Part shown: piece by piece, positions 18,485 to 28,939 of the stretch
How positions within the stretch are numbered: the first letter of the stretch is position 1
Layout of the letters: every line of letters starts with the position of its first letter
Origin: an uncultured Erythrobacter sp.
GTDB lineage: Bacteria; Pseudomonadota; Alphaproteobacteria; Sphingomonadales; Sphingomonadaceae
Direction of reading: 5' to 3'
DNA: 64,000 nt
Assembly: GCA_947488325.1 (NCBI GenBank)
Contig: CANKYZ010000003.1
Coordinates: 434,001 to 498,000, forward strand
Translations under genes and position numbers: made by a program
Notes under the pieces: model-generated
Databases searched by the model: none
What the model saw: the letters and a program-made list of their open reading frames with translations, nothing else
Told to the model about the DNA's origin: nothing

Positions 18485-19858
18485 ATGAACACCACAACAA
18501 ATCTCCCAGATGCAAAACGCGTCGGCATGGTATCGCTTGGCTGCCCTAAAGCACTGGTCGATTCGGAACGCATTCTCACCCGGTTGCGCGCTGATGGCTA
18601 TGCGATGAGCCCCGATTATGCCGGGGCCGATATTGTACTCGTGAACACGTGCGGCTTCCTCGATAGCGCGAAAGAGGAAAGCCTCGCCGCGATTGGCGAG
18701 GCGATCTCTGAAAATGGACGAGTGATCGTCACTGGATGTATGGGTGAAGAGGCTGACGCCATCCGTGCTGCGCATCCGCAAGTACTCGCGGTGACAGGCG
18801 CGCATCAATATGAGCAAGTTGTTGAGGCCATGCACGAGCACGCTCCGCCCAGCCAAGGGCCCTTCGTCGACCTGATCCCTCAACCTGATGTCAAGCTGAC
18901 CCCGCGCCATTACAGCTATCTAAAAATCTCCGAAGGCTGCAATCACTCCTGCTCGTTCTGTATCATTCCCGACCTACGCGGTAAGCTTGCGAGCCGCCGG
19001 ATCGATGCTGTGTTACGAGAGGCGGAAAAGCTGGTTGCGGCGGGGACTAAAGAGCTGTTGGTCATCAGCCAAGACACCTCCGCATATGGCGTGGACACAC
19101 GGCATGAAGAGCGGATGTGGAAGGGCAATTCTGTCCGCGCGCACATGACTGATCTGGCGCGCGAATTGGGCGGCCTTCGCACTTCCGAAGGTGCGGCTCC
19201 TTGGTTGCGCCTGCACTATGTATACCCCTATCCGCATGTCGATCAGGTCATCCCACTTATGGCTGAAGGGCTACTGACGCCATATCTCGACATTCCATTC
19301 CAACATGCAGCACCCAGCGTTCTTAAACGCATGAAACGCCCGGCGAACGAAGCAAAAGTGCTCGCTAGGCTCAAAAAATGGCGCGACATCTGCCCTGATA
19401 TTGCGATCCGCTCCAGTTTCGTGGTCGGCTTCCCCGGAGAGACCGAGGATGACTTCGCATATCTCATCGAATGGCTTGAAGAGGCACATCTGGACCGTGT
19501 TGGTGCATTCCGGTTTGAACCTGTCGAAGGCGCCGCCGCTAACGCATTGCCCGATCCAGTTCCCGAGGAGGTCAAAGAGGAACGTTATGCTCGCCTGATG
19601 GAAGTCACCGAACGTATCAGCGCGGCAAAGCTAGCCGCCAAAGTTGGCCGGACGCTTCCGGTGATCATTGACGAGGTCGGCGAACCTGATGAAGATGGCG
19701 ATATCGGTGCGACTGGAAGATCACAGGCCGATGCGCCGGAGATCGACGGAGCAGTGTATTTGCGCGACGTACCTGCAACACTGGCGACTGGTGACATCGT
19801 CAACGTCACGATTGAAGATGCGGACGCTCATGACCTTTATGGTTTGATTTCCGGGTGA
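18485..19858 (+). CDS. rimO: Ribosomal protein S12 methylthiotransferase RimO
   Basis: This is a 457-residue radical-SAM enzyme that adds a methylthio group to the conserved Asp of ribosomal protein S12. The N-terminal UPF0004 domain carries the three ligands of the auxiliary 4Fe-4S cluster, C20 (LGCPK), C56 (NTCGF) and C85 (TGCMG). The radical-SAM cluster is C152-x3-C156-x2-C159 (GCNHSCSFC). A TRAM domain ends the protein (~385-455). MiaB is the related alternative, but [11 protein letters not shown] is the RimO form. The transglutaminase-like gene follows after 48 bases. Confidence 0.97.
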   Translation: MNTTTNLPDAKRVGMVSLGCPKALVDSERILTRLRADGYAMSPDYAGADIVLVNTCGFLDSAKEESLAAIGEAISENGRVIVTGCMGEEADAIRAAHPQVLAVTGAHQYEQVVEAMHEHAPPSQGPFVDLIPQPDVKLTPRHYSYLKISEGCNHSCSFCIIPDLRGKLASRRIDAVLREAEKLVAAGTKELLVISQDTSAYGVDTRHEERMWKGNSVRAHMTDLARELGGLRTSEGAAPWLRLHYVYPYPHVDQVIPLMAEGLLTPYLDIPFQHAAPSVLKRMKRPANEAKVLARLKKWRDICPDIAIRSSFVVGFPGETEDDFAYLIEWLEEAHLDRVGAFRFEPVEGAAANALPDPVPEEVKEERYARLMEVTERISAAKLAAKVGRTLPVIIDEVGEPDEDGDIGATGRSQADAPEIDGAVYLRDVPATLATGDIVNVTIEDADAHDLYGLISG

Positions 19859-19906
19859 TCGGATGAACACTTATCCAGCCCCTATGATTGAACCGTTGGT
19901 GCCAAT

Positions 19907-20704
19907 GTGAAAGTCCAGATCGCTTCACGCTTCGCGTTCTCATTTGACCAACCAGCATCCGCGTTGCTGCAATTTGAAGCGGCAGAATTGCCCGAACAAA
20001 CAGTTCATAGCGTGTCGAGTATTGTATCACCAACCTTGCATCTCTCGCGGGTCACGGCGCAGGACAATATTGGCTACCGCATATGGCTGCACGGCCATGG
20101 ACGGATTGAAGTCGATTATTCTGCAACAATCACTCCCAATCGTGTTCTACACCCATTGCCCGATCTTGCCGCGCTACCGCTCTACAACCTGCCCGCTGAC
20201 ACGGTAAAGTATCTGCTGGATTCACGATATTGTCAGGCAGACGAGTTCCAGGGACTAGTCGCGTCAGAATTCGGCGAAAGCACTGGCGGTGCGCGCATTG
20301 ATGCGATCCGCCAATGGATTGCGGACAATTTCGATTATGTGCCCGGCGCCTCTGATACCAGCACGGACGCGACTGAAAGCTTCATCAAACGTCAGGGTAT
20401 CTGCCGCGACTATGCACATGTTCTTATAACACTCGCGCGGGCTTCCTCTATCCCGGCTCGGTATGTCGCCTGCTATGCGCCCGGAGTGGCACCCCAGGAT
20501 TTTCACGCAGTTGCTGAGGTGTTTCTTGCCGACCCATCAGGCAAGGGCGGCCGGTGGCAGCTGGTTGACGCAACCGGAATGGCAGACCCTGCCAATACGG
20601 TGAAGATTGGGGTTGGGCGCGACGCAGCTGATGTAAGCTTCGTTACAAGCTTTGCTCCGATGCAATTTCATCTTAGCAAGGTCGATGTGACAATCGGCAC
20701 ATAA
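19907..20704 (+). CDS. Transglutaminase-like cysteine protease-fold protein
   Basis: This 265-residue cytoplasmic protein has a beta-rich N-terminal domain (bacterial transglutaminase N-region, 1-90). A transglutaminase-core domain follows with the triad C166 (QGICRDYAHV), H200 (DFHAVAEV) and D221 (LVDATG). The start codon is GTG. An overlapping ATG two bases earlier is out of frame. Proteins of this type are thought to act as peptidases or amidases, and the substrate is not known. Its place 48 bases after rimO suggests co-transcription. A 136-bp gap separates it from zwf. Confidence 0.88.
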   Translation: MKVQIASRFAFSFDQPASALLQFEAAELPEQTVHSVSSIVSPTLHLSRVTAQDNIGYRIWLHGHGRIEVDYSATITPNRVLHPLPDLAALPLYNLPADTVKYLLDSRYCQADEFQGLVASEFGESTGGARIDAIRQWIADNFDYVPGASDTSTDATESFIKRQGICRDYAHVLITLARASSIPARYVACYAPGVAPQDFHAVAEVFLADPSGKGGRWQLVDATGMADPANTVKIGVGRDAADVSFVTSFAPMQFHLSKVDVTIGT

Positions 20705-20840
20705 AGGTGGTCACGATGGCGAACTTTGGCTTGTGCAGACCTGTTTTTTGATACCAATTAATTAGATCGTTCGGACACGACTAAATCACCCTGTTGTGAG
20801 CGGTAACATTTCGAGTAATGAGAGGTGGAAGGGGACAAAA
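20705..20840 (+). promoter_or_regulatory. Promoter region of the zwf-edd-glk-ppc operon
   Basis: This 136-bp non-coding gap contains two possible regulatory sites. TTGATACCAAT at 20748-20758 is the complement of ATTGGTATCAA and shares the ATTGGTAT half-site with the alginate receptor promoters. TGTTGTGAGCGGTAACA at 20792-20808 has 4-bp outer arms (TGTT/AACA) around CG and resembles LacI-family operators only loosely. GGAAGGGG lies just upstream of the zwf ATG. No promoter hexamers can be assigned firmly. Confidence 0.4.
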
Positions 20841-22298
20841 ATGACCGAATTCGCCGCTGATCGATTGCTTCTTTTTGGGGCCACAGGCGACTTATCGCGC
20901 CGCAAACTACTTCCAAGCCTGTGTGCTTTGGACGCTGATGGCTTGTTACCCGAAAATCTCGCGATCATTGGTACCGCTCGCAGCGAAATCGATGATGCGG
21001 CATTCCGCGATATGGCGCGCCAGGCGTTAAAGGAATTCCTTCCCGCTGAACGCCGCGGCAGCATGGCCACATTTCTTAATCGCCTGACCTATCAACAACT
21101 CGACGCGAGCACGATCGATGGCTTTGACGCTCTGGCGAAAAAAGTGGCCGAAACTGGCAGCGGTGGCGATAACGGGGGCTTGGCAATATTCCTTTCAACT
21201 GCGCCTAGCCTATTTGGTCCTACCATTGCCGGTCTGGAACATGCAGGACTAACCGGTGATCGCGTGCGGATGTGCCTTGAAAAACCGCTCGGAACTGATC
21301 TCGCCACTTCAGCGCAAATCAATGATGCGGTTGCAGATGCATTCTCCGAAGACCGAATTTTCCGCATCGACCATTATCTCGGCAAAGAGACCGTTCAAAA
21401 CCTGCTTGCGCTGCGTTTCGCAAATATCCTGTTTGAGCCGATCTGGAATTCAAACGTTATCGAACATGTGCAGATCACTGTTGCAGAAACCGTGGGTCTC
21501 GAAGGCCGCGTGACGTTTTACGACGACGCTGGCGCACTGCGCGACATGGTGCAGAACCATATGCTGCAATTGCTGGCGTTGGTTGCGATGGAGCCGCCGA
21601 CCAGCTTTGACGCAACAGCAGTGCGGGATGAGAAGGTGAAGGTACTGCGTGCATTGCGCCCCGCCCTCGCCAGCGAAACCGTCACCGGACAATACCGCGC
21701 AGGAGCGGTCGATGGGCAATCTGTGCCTGGCTATGACGAAGAGCTAAGCAAGGAATCAAACACCGAAACTTTCACAGCCATAAAAGCACATGTCGACAAT
21801 TGGCGCTGGAAGGGCGTTCCGTTCTATCTGCGCACCGGCAAGCGCCTGCCAGAACGGGTGACCGAAATCCTTGTTCAATTTCGCGCCGTGCCGCATTCAA
21901 TTTTTGAAGGGACTGGCGCAGGCCTCCAACCCAACAGTTTGCTCATTGGCATCCAGCCTGAAGAAGACATCACCCTGTCCTTAATGGCCAAAGTGCCAGG
22001 CCTAGGTGAAGACGGAGTGCGCCTGCGCGAAGTGCCACTACAAATCACAATGCCCGATGCCTTTGTCGGACAGCACCGCCGGATCGCTTATGAACGCCTT
22101 TTGCTCGATCTTATAAAAGGCGATCAGACTTTGTTCGTGCGGCGTGACGAGGTTGAGGCGCAATGGGAATGGGTAGATGCCATCCGCACCGAATGGGAAG
22201 ACAATGGAGTCACGCCTAAAACCTATAATGCAGGCAATTGGGGCCCAACCGCTGCTATTGCGCTGACCGAACGTGATGGAGTGAGCTGGCATGAGTAA
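20841..22298 (+). CDS. zwf: Glucose-6-phosphate 1-dehydrogenase
   Basis: This 485-residue enzyme oxidises glucose-6-phosphate to 6-phosphogluconolactone with NAD(P)+, the entry into the Entner-Doudoroff and pentose phosphate pathways. The ATG at 20841, after GGAAGGGG, is preferred over an in-frame ATG at 20796. The nucleotide site is [18 protein letters not shown], where the usual GASGDL has Thr, a permitted variant. The substrate/catalytic motif is [19 protein letters not shown]. The length matches. It overlaps edd by 8 bases and heads a four-gene operon. No pgl gene lies in the operon, so lactonase activity must be encoded elsewhere. Confidence 0.97.
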   Translation: MTEFAADRLLLFGATGDLSRRKLLPSLCALDADGLLPENLAIIGTARSEIDDAAFRDMARQALKEFLPAERRGSMATFLNRLTYQQLDASTIDGFDALAKKVAETGSGGDNGGLAIFLSTAPSLFGPTIAGLEHAGLTGDRVRMCLEKPLGTDLATSAQINDAVADAFSEDRIFRIDHYLGKETVQNLLALRFANILFEPIWNSNVIEHVQITVAETVGLEGRVTFYDDAGALRDMVQNHMLQLLALVAMEPPTSFDATAVRDEKVKVLRALRPALASETVTGQYRAGAVDGQSVPGYDEELSKESNTETFTAIKAHVDNWRWKGVPFYLRTGKRLPERVTEILVQFRAVPHSIFEGTGAGLQPNSLLIGIQPEEDITLSLMAKVPGLGEDGVRLREVPLQITMPDAFVGQHRRIAYERLLLDLIKGDQTLFVRRDEVEAQWEWVDAIRTEWEDNGVTPKTYNAGNWGPTAAIALTERDGVSWHE

Positions 22299-24108
22299 GC
22301 TAAACGATACAATTCACCGCGTTACACAGCGCGTGATCGAAAACTCGCAGGATGGCCGTACGGCATATCTCGAATTGATGCGCCGTGAGGCAGATCGAAA
22401 ACCAGAGCATAAAGATGTGGCCTGTTCCAACCTTGCCCACGCATTTGCCGGCGCATTAGATGATCAGGATGCCATGAAAGCGGGGCGCGGGCCGAATATC
22501 GGCATCGTCACCGCATACAACGACATGCTATCTGCGCACCAACCCTATGGCCGATATCCCGACCGGTTGAAGATTTTCGCCCGCGAAGCCGGCGCTACGG
22601 CGCAGGTCGCAGGCGGCACTCCAGCCATGTGTGACGGTGTAACACAGGGCGAGGATGGGATGGAACTGTCTCTCTTTAGCCGCGACAACATCGCCATGGC
22701 GACCGGCATCGCGCTTAGCCACCAAATGTATGACGGAGTCGCTTGCCTTGGCATCTGTGACAAGATTGTGCCGGGTTTGATGATTGGAGCTCTGCGATTT
22801 GGGCATTTGCCAGCGATCTTCGTTCCATCTGGCCCGATGCCAAGCGGCATTTCGAACAGACAAAAACAGGAAACGCGCCAAAAATACGCAGCCGGAGAAA
22901 TCGGCCGCGACGTATTGTTGGAAAGCGAGCTCGGCTCTTACCATTCACCCGGGACCTGCACCTTTTTTGGCACTGCCAATTCCAATCAAATGATGATGGA
23001 GATGATGGGACTCCATGTCCCCGGCGCGGCATTTGTGCAGCCAGGCACGAAGTTGCGTCAAGCATTGGACCGTGCGGCGATGCACAGGCTGGCAGAGCTG
23101 TCTGGCACCACCGAGCGGACGCTAGCCCAAGTCGTCGATGAAAAGACAATCATCAATGCTGCAATCGGCCTGCTCGCAACTGGCGGATCGACAAACCACG
23201 CGATCCATATTCCCGCTATGGCACGCGCTGCGGGCATCCGCATCGACTGGAGCGACATGGCAGAGCTCTCAAGTGTCGTACCGCTCCTCGCGCGCGTCTA
23301 TCCCAATGGCGCTGGCGATGTGAACCAATTCCACGCAGCGGGCGGCATGGCTTATGTCATCGGCGAGTTGCTCAACGCGGGATTGGCGCATGGAGATATT
23401 CTGACGGTCTGGGAGGATGGCCTTGATGCCTATACGGCGGAGCCAGTATGGGAGGACGAGGCACTGGGCTGGACCCCTGTCGAAACTTCTCGCGACAACA
23501 CCATGCTCCGTCCCGCTTCCGCTGCGTTTCAGCCAGATGGCGGGATGCGATTGCTGACAGGAAATCTGGGCAGAGCCTGTTTCAAATCCTCTGCCGTCGC
23601 GAAGGAACGCTGGACCATCGAAGCGCCCTGCCGCGTATTCCACACACAGGCGGATGTGATCACCGCTTTTAAGGCGGGTGAGCTGGACCGCGATGTTGTG
23701 GTTGTTGTCCGCTTCCAAGGACCGCGCGCCAACGGCATGCCGGAACTGCATGCGCTCACCCCTTCGCTTGCCGTCTTACAAGATCGCGGACACCGGGTGG
23801 CATTGGTCACTGATGGGCGCATGTCGGGAGCTTCGGGCAAAGTCCCAGCTGCCATGCACATCACACCAGAGGCCAAGGCCAAAGACGGAATCGCCGGACC
23901 GCTCAGCCTGCTAGTCGATGGTGATATCGTGCGAGTCTGCGCCGCGACTGGAGAGCTTTCCACCAGCGCAGATCTATCTTCCCGCGCGCCCGCGCCGGAG
24001 CCAAAGAGCGAAGCAGGCGTCGGGCGCGAGCTGTTTCGGATGCTGCAGAGCCATGCCGATGGCGCGGAACAAGGTGCTTCTGCAATGCTGGCGAGCGCGG
24101 GGCTGTGA
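22291..24108 (+). CDS. edd: Phosphogluconate dehydratase (Entner-Doudoroff)
   Basis: This 605-residue IlvD/Edd-family iron-sulfur enzyme dehydrates 6-phosphogluconate to 2-keto-3-deoxy-6-phosphogluconate (KDPG). Conserved features include the cluster-binding cysteines within [13 protein letters not shown] and [11 protein letters not shown], the stretch [14 protein letters not shown], and the C-terminal [18 protein letters not shown]. The start overlaps the zwf stop by 8 bases and its stop overlaps the glk GTG start. The KDPG aldolase gene (eda) is not in the window. It may lie in the alginate locus beyond the left edge, since alginate also ends in KDPG. Confidence 0.97.
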   Translation: MSKLNDTIHRVTQRVIENSQDGRTAYLELMRREADRKPEHKDVACSNLAHAFAGALDDQDAMKAGRGPNIGIVTAYNDMLSAHQPYGRYPDRLKIFAREAGATAQVAGGTPAMCDGVTQGEDGMELSLFSRDNIAMATGIALSHQMYDGVACLGICDKIVPGLMIGALRFGHLPAIFVPSGPMPSGISNRQKQETRQKYAAGEIGRDVLLESELGSYHSPGTCTFFGTANSNQMMMEMMGLHVPGAAFVQPGTKLRQALDRAAMHRLAELSGTTERTLAQVVDEKTIINAAIGLLATGGSTNHAIHIPAMARAAGIRIDWSDMAELSSVVPLLARVYPNGAGDVNQFHAAGGMAYVIGELLNAGLAHGDILTVWEDGLDAYTAEPVWEDEALGWTPVETSRDNTMLRPASAAFQPDGGMRLLTGNLGRACFKSSAVAKERWTIEAPCRVFHTQADVITAFKAGELDRDVVVVVRFQGPRANGMPELHALTPSLAVLQDRGHRVALVTDGRMSGASGKVPAAMHITPEAKAKDGIAGPLSLLVDGDIVRVCAATGELSTSADLSSRAPAPEPKSEAGVGRELFRMLQSHADGAEQGASAMLASAGL

Positions 24109-25103
24109 CGAAAACTGAGATCGCTGTTGCCGACATTGGCGGCACCAATGCTCGCTTTGCACGTGCATCTATGCGTGACGACGGCGAAATTGAGCTTAGC
24201 GAACCCACGGTGCTAGGTACAAAAGACTTCGCAACCTTTGCTGATGCGTGGCGCGGATTTCTTGGCTCGCAAATCGGTTTTGAACCGCAAGGTGCATCGC
24301 TCGCACTCGCGGGTCCTGCAAGCCAGGGTAGCTTCAAACTTACCAACGCCAACTGGGAATTCAACGCAGTTACCTTGCTCGACAAAATGGACCTGACTCG
24401 GGTCAGCCTGCTTAACGATTTCGAAGCCGTTGCCCACGCCGTCGCGGGTTTAGCATCCGAACACCATCTGGATCATATTGCAGGCCCCAACGATCCTCTG
24501 CCGCGCGATGACACTATAACCGTGATTGGACCCGGAACTGGGCTCGGCATTGCGCATTTTCGGCGTTATAAAGGGCAACCGCTGATCCAGGCGACAGAGG
24601 GATCGCATATCGGTTTCGCGCCGGTCGATGAAGTCGATGATCTAGTCTTATCTACTCTGCGGAAACAGCATGATCGGGTCTCCCTAGAACGCGTCATTTC
24701 AGGCGAAGGCATCAGGCATATCCACTCAGCCATTACCGTAATCGAAGGTAAACCGAATACACGCCCTCGGTCGGCGCTCGAAATCTGGCAATCGGGCATG
24801 AGAGGCGAAGATCCGCTAACCGCACGCGCGATTGCACATTTCGTCAAGACGCTGGGGCGTGTTTCAGGCGACTACGCGCTCGCTCACGGGTCCAGCGGCG
24901 TTGTGATGGCAGGCGGCCTGGGCCTGCGCCTCCACAAGCACCTAAAAGCTCAAGAATTCCACACAGCTTTCGTCAATAAAGGCCGGTATCGCGCCATGAT
25001 GGAAGCGATGCCGATCAAACTTATCATCCACCCGCAGCCAGGGATGCTGGGCGCGGCGACTGCGTTTTTTTCACAAAACCAATTGGGACACACCAATCAA
25101 TGA
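24105..25103 (+). CDS. glk: Glucokinase
   Basis: This 332-residue enzyme phosphorylates glucose with ATP. It belongs to the bacterial glucokinase (non-ROK) family, with the phosphate-binding [10 protein letters not shown] at the N-terminus, [12 protein letters not shown] in the middle, the adenosine motif [10 protein letters not shown] and the C-terminal [14 protein letters not shown]. The GTG start lies in a GTGA overlap with the edd stop, and its own stop overlaps the next gene as ATGA. Placed with zwf and edd, it supplies glucose-6-phosphate from free glucose, for instance that released by the GH3 enzyme of the beta-glucan locus. Confidence 0.96.
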   Translation: MTKTEIAVADIGGTNARFARASMRDDGEIELSEPTVLGTKDFATFADAWRGFLGSQIGFEPQGASLALAGPASQGSFKLTNANWEFNAVTLLDKMDLTRVSLLNDFEAVAHAVAGLASEHHLDHIAGPNDPLPRDDTITVIGPGTGLGIAHFRRYKGQPLIQATEGSHIGFAPVDEVDDLVLSTLRKQHDRVSLERVISGEGIRHIHSAITVIEGKPNTRPRSALEIWQSGMRGEDPLTARAIAHFVKTLGRVSGDYALAHGSSGVVMAGGLGLRLHKHLKAQEFHTAFVNKGRYRAMMEAMPIKLIIHPQPGMLGAATAFFSQNQLGHTNQ

Positions 25104-27889
25104 CGCTTCCACTCGCCACCGTCGCTCAACTCGGCGAACGCCTTAAGGAACTACATGCGCGCACACGCGAGACGCCGCTTTTCAACCCGGTTTTCCAACT
25201 TGGACTGGATCTGTCGCGGCGCATCGAAAGCGGGGACATGGATTTGAGCGCGCTGGAGCTGCTGGTCGAGGAACTTGAATGCAGCAGCCTGAAATCACGC
25301 GCAAAGCGGTTGGAGCGGCTGGTTGCGCCGGTTGAACCGGCCGCCAATCGCAACGATCTGGCAACTGTGCTGGAGCGTGATGCAGATTTCAGTGCTTTCC
25401 GCACGCGCTGGGAATCTCCGCGACTACACGCTGTCTTTACCGCGCACCCGACATTTCTGTTGACACCAGCTCAGACACAAGCGGTCGCGGCTTCTGCGAG
25501 CAAAGGCACAGAAATCACCAGCGACGTATGCGTTGGGCGCGAAGAAAGCCCCACCGTCACACTACAATATGAACATGGGCAAGCGATGGCTGCCATTGCA
25601 GATGCGCAGGATGCCCGCGCTGACATTGTTGGTGAGGCATTGAACCATGCGGCCAAGAAATGGCCCGACCAATGGCAGGATGTTACCCCGCTACCATTCC
25701 GGTTCGCAACCTGGGTCGGTTATGACATGGACGGACGCACCGACATCAAATGGTATACATCGATCCTGTTCCGTCTTCAGGAAAAATCGATGCGGCTATC
25801 GCGCTACGCGGCGGCACTGGAAGCGATTGATGCATCGCATCCGCTGCTTGGCACATTGCGCGCGGCCAGCGATCACACCGAAAAATGCGCGTCGGCCTTT
25901 GCTAGCGACCTGACCGACCCGACTGATCTTTCAGCAGCCGCCAATCGGCTTACCGCCGAAAACACCGATAAGCTCACTTCGCTGACCGCAATCATCGATC
26001 AACTCGAAGACGAAGCCAGCGCGAGCGGAGATGTTTCGCAGGCTGTCGCGCTCAAAACTTTGGCAGCAACGATGCGCGCCGATGGCCTGGGAATGGCGCA
26101 TGTGCATTTCCGCGTAAATGCAAAACAACTGCACAACGCCATTCGGGTCCATCTGCATGAAGCGCCCGAACTTGATTTGGCCAGCAAAGGCGCGATGGCA
26201 ACATTGCGCAAAATGCTATCCGACGTGACGCGAAAGCGCACCAATTTCGCCAGCCTCGCCATAGAAAGTTCAACCGCGACCCGGCTATTCCTCGCTATGG
26301 CGCAAATTCTTAGTCATATCGACGCAGACACGCCGATCCGCATGCTTATTGCTGAATGCGAACAGCCATCAACAATTCTCGCTGCGCTCTATTTCGCCAA
26401 GCTGTTCGGAATTGAAGACAAGGTTGACGTTTCGCCTTTGTTTGAGACCGAAAGCGCGCTGGAACATGGGGGCCGATTCCTAGAGGCATTGTGCGGGGAA
26501 GAGCAATTTCAGGCCTATGCGCAAAAGCGTGGTCGAGTTTGCATACAAACCGGATTTTCCGATGCCGGACGGTTTGTGGGACAAATCCCAGCAAGCCTTG
26601 CGATTGAACGTCTGCAAGGGCGACTGGCTCAGGCGATGGCACATAATGGTCTAACCGACGTGGCCGCTCTCATCTTCAACACTCATGGCGAAAGTATGGG
26701 ACGCGGGGCGCACCCTTCCGGGTTTGCCGATCGTCTAACCTGGCCAATGAGCCCTTGGGCACGCAGCCAGTTTGCCGCCTCCGCCATCAAGTTGGAGCCG
26801 GAAGTCAGCTTCCAAGGCGGTGATGGATACATTTTCTTCAATGGGCCGGAATTGGCCCGTGCGACCCTCACACGGATCATAACAGAAAGCCCTGATGCGG
26901 CTGCTGAAAACACCGATCCGCTATACACTCGAACCGATATCAGTCTGGATTTTTATCGAGCCATTCGCACCCATCAACGCGCCCACTTGCGCAGCACGAC
27001 ATATTCGCGAGCGGTGACGGCATTTGGCTTGGGCTTGCTCAACTCTACCGGTAGCAGAGTATCGCGACGCCAATCAGACCTGTCCGCTGATCGCGATATG
27101 AATCTGCGCCAAATCCGTGCAATCCCGCATAATTCAATCCTGCAACAGCTCGGCTACCCAGTGAATGTCATCGCCGGGATCGGCAGTGCAGCAGACGGAA
27201 ACTATGAAGAAGTCGCCGCGCTGCTCACCGAAAGCGAACGGGGCCAACAATTGCTCAGGCTTGCGCGGATATCCAACGCGTTGGGAAGTGTAAAGACGGT
27301 CGCCGCGCATGGTGAGCTGTTCAATTCAGCATATTGGGCAACCCGCCCCTATCGCGGGACAGAGCCACATTTGTCGGCCGCCTGCGAAGTGTTGGCCGAA
27401 TATCTGACCACGGATGATCGTACAGGCGTATTCCGGCGTTTGGCGTCAAGGCTGCGCGTCGATGCGCTCAAATTCCACCGGTTGCTCAATCATTTGCCAA
27501 CAGAGGAGCCCGATGCATCAACCGAAAACACGCGCCGCATGATCGGTGCAGCGCAAGCGCTGCGTCTAGCGCTGATGCAGCATATTTTCTTAAAGGCAGT
27601 GTCTGTGCCGGTTTTCAGCCGAGCCAATGATGTTAGCCGCGAAGACGTGCTGGAAATGGTGTTCAGCCTTCGGATCGAAGATGCGCTTGCCCAAATGCGC
27701 CGCGCTTTCCCGACCCATTTCCCCTCGCCCAGCGACTTTGCGATGAACGCACCTGCCGATTATCCTGACGCGTCGGTCGAAGGCTACGCGCAAATTACAC
27801 GCGACTACATTGACCCGATTGAACACGCCTATGCACTGATGCTGCGTCTGTCAGTAGCGATTGCCAACCAGTTCGGTGCGCATGGATAA
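25100..27889 (+). CDS. Divergent phosphoenolpyruvate carboxylase-like protein
   Basis: This 929-residue protein has the length and general layout of bacterial-type PEP carboxylase, but most family motifs are altered. VFTAHPTF stands for TAHPTE, so the catalytic His is kept. The GGDRDGNP region reads WVGYDMDGR. QTGFSDAGRFVG replaces GYSDSAKDAG, keeping the Asp but with Arg for the Lys. FNTHGESMGRGAHP replaces FHGRGGSIGRGGAP, losing the first Arg and keeping the second. A C-terminal part with QLGYPVNVIAGIG follows, and the protein ends HG. The start overlaps the glk stop by 4 bases, making it the fourth gene of the Entner-Doudoroff operon. It could be a PEP carboxylase with changed kinetics or an enzyme with another role. 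Family assignment is good, but activity is uncertain. Confidence 0.8.
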   Translation: MTLPLATVAQLGERLKELHARTRETPLFNPVFQLGLDLSRRIESGDMDLSALELLVEELECSSLKSRAKRLERLVAPVEPAANRNDLATVLERDADFSAFRTRWESPRLHAVFTAHPTFLLTPAQTQAVAASASKGTEITSDVCVGREESPTVTLQYEHGQAMAAIADAQDARADIVGEALNHAAKKWPDQWQDVTPLPFRFATWVGYDMDGRTDIKWYTSILFRLQEKSMRLSRYAAALEAIDASHPLLGTLRAASDHTEKCASAFASDLTDPTDLSAAANRLTAENTDKLTSLTAIIDQLEDEASASGDVSQAVALKTLAATMRADGLGMAHVHFRVNAKQLHNAIRVHLHEAPELDLASKGAMATLRKMLSDVTRKRTNFASLAIESSTATRLFLAMAQILSHIDADTPIRMLIAECEQPSTILAALYFAKLFGIEDKVDVSPLFETESALEHGGRFLEALCGEEQFQAYAQKRGRVCIQTGFSDAGRFVGQIPASLAIERLQGRLAQAMAHNGLTDVAALIFNTHGESMGRGAHPSGFADRLTWPMSPWARSQFAASAIKLEPEVSFQGGDGYIFFNGPELARATLTRIITESPDAAAENTDPLYTRTDISLDFYRAIRTHQRAHLRSTTYSRAVTAFGLGLLNSTGSRVSRRQSDLSADRDMNLRQIRAIPHNSILQQLGYPVNVIAGIGSAADGNYEEVAALLTESERGQQLLRLARISNALGSVKTVAAHGELFNSAYWATRPYRGTEPHLSAACEVLAEYLTTDDRTGVFRRLASRLRVDALKFHRLLNHLPTEEPDASTENTRRMIGAAQALRLALMQHIFLKAVSVPVFSRANDVSREDVLEMVFSLRIEDALAQMRRAFPTHFPSPSDFAMNAPADYPDASVEGYAQITRDYIDPIEHAYALMLRLSVAIANQFGAHG

Positions 27890-27945
27890 TGGCGCATCAA
27901 TAGCGCGTCCTCCAAACCAAGGACATTAACTATTGCCCCCCCACA

Positions 27946-27964
27946 GCGTCCCCCGAAGGGACGC
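27946..27964 (+). terminator. Short hairpin after the Entner-Doudoroff operon
   Basis: GCGTCCC (27946-27952) and GGGACGC (27958-27964) form a perfect 7-bp stem with a 5-base loop, 57 bases after the ppc-like stop. A C7 run precedes it and no T run follows. It may mark the operon 3' end, but is not a canonical intrinsic terminator. Confidence 0.35.
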
Positions 27965-28051
27965 GCGCCTGTTAGTCACTGGCAGTTGAGCCAGAAATCG
28001 GCATAATACCTGTGAATATGCAGAGCGATTCACGTTTGGGATTTTCGTAAG

Positions 28052-28921
28052 ATGGCTATCAATAACCTTCGACTTGCCGCAATTGCCGGGTTTGCATTGC
28101 TTTCCGGTGGCGCCACGTTGGTCGTGGCGCAGACATCCGCTGAGGACGCTGCCGACGCGGCGGAAGAAGTTGCAACGGACGCCGCAGACGCGATCCGAGC
28201 GATTGATCCAACCACAGGCGGTGATTCGCTGGTGTTCGACCCAAGCCTTCCACAACCCTATGATCTTGCGAATGAATCAATTGACGATCTGCCGCAGTTA
28301 CCGCCAGCACCGGGCTTCGACAGTGTTGCGGAGCAAGTTCCAGTCGTGGACGAAGCACCGCGCGGACCAGCAACACGTTTAATTTCCAACCCATTAGTCC
28401 AAGAAGTTCCAGAGCCTACCCCTACCGCTCCGGCACTCACCTCTGTCAGCGACGATCCATTTGTTATCAAAAGCATTCTGCCGATCGAAGGTACGATCCG
28501 CTATGGTGAGTGGTATTGGGATGAATCGCGTGCGCCAGCGGATGGCCAATTGGTCGTTACGGTTGACCTTGAAGCTCGCGTAATCAGTGTGTTTCGTGAT
28601 GGTCACGAAATCGGCACAGCAGTCGCGTTGCTCGGCACGCAGTCACATCCGACCCCGCTCGGCACATTTCCGATCCTGACAAAAGAGCGTGATAACGTTT
28701 CTGAAAAATACAACAATGCGCCAATGCCTTGGACGCTGCGGCTGACTTGGGATGGCATCGCAATTCACGGTTCGCCAGTGCAAAATGGCTATGCTTCTCA
28801 CGGCTGCATTGGAGTGCCAGATCCTTTTGCGGAGAAACTATTCGCAATTGCTAGCCGCGGTGACCGTGTTGTCATTACACGCGGCCAGTTGATCGGCATA
28901 GGTGATAAAATCACTTCCTGA
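28052..28921 (+). CDS. L,D-transpeptidase (YkuD domain), exported
   Basis: This 289-residue periplasmic enzyme would cross-link peptidoglycan stems or attach proteins to them. A signal peptide (1-26, ending LVVAQ) is followed by a long low-complexity Asp/Ala/Pro-rich region to ~140. The YkuD domain follows, with IHGSPVQNGYASHGCIGV, where the His and the catalytic Cys (SHGC) are conserved although the usual Arg after SHGC is replaced by Ile (SHGCIGV rather than SHGCIRL). The C-terminus has GDRVVITRGQL. It lies alone between the Entner-Doudoroff operon and the convergent tilS gene. I see no strong Shine-Dalgarno sequence at the ATG. Confidence 0.9.
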   Translation: MAINNLRLAAIAGFALLSGGATLVVAQTSAEDAADAAEEVATDAADAIRAIDPTTGGDSLVFDPSLPQPYDLANESIDDLPQLPPAPGFDSVAEQVPVVDEAPRGPATRLISNPLVQEVPEPTPTAPALTSVSDDPFVIKSILPIEGTIRYGEWYWDESRAPADGQLVVTVDLEARVISVFRDGHEIGTAVALLGTQSHPTPLGTFPILTKERDNVSEKYNNAPMPWTLRLTWDGIAIHGSPVQNGYASHGCIGVPDPFAEKLFAIASRGDRVVITRGQLIGIGDKITS

Positions 28922-28939
28922 TGCGCTCCCTAATTAGGG

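Noticed and set aside
20792..20808. lac-operator-like TGTTGTGAGCGGTAACA before zwf
   Set aside because: Only the outer 4-bp arms match as an inverted repeat, and a resemblance to lacO by eye has no phylogenetic support. Kept only as a note in the promoter entry.
27935..27942. C7 run after the ppc-like gene as phase-variable tract
   Set aside because: It is outside any coding sequence and not in a clear promoter position.
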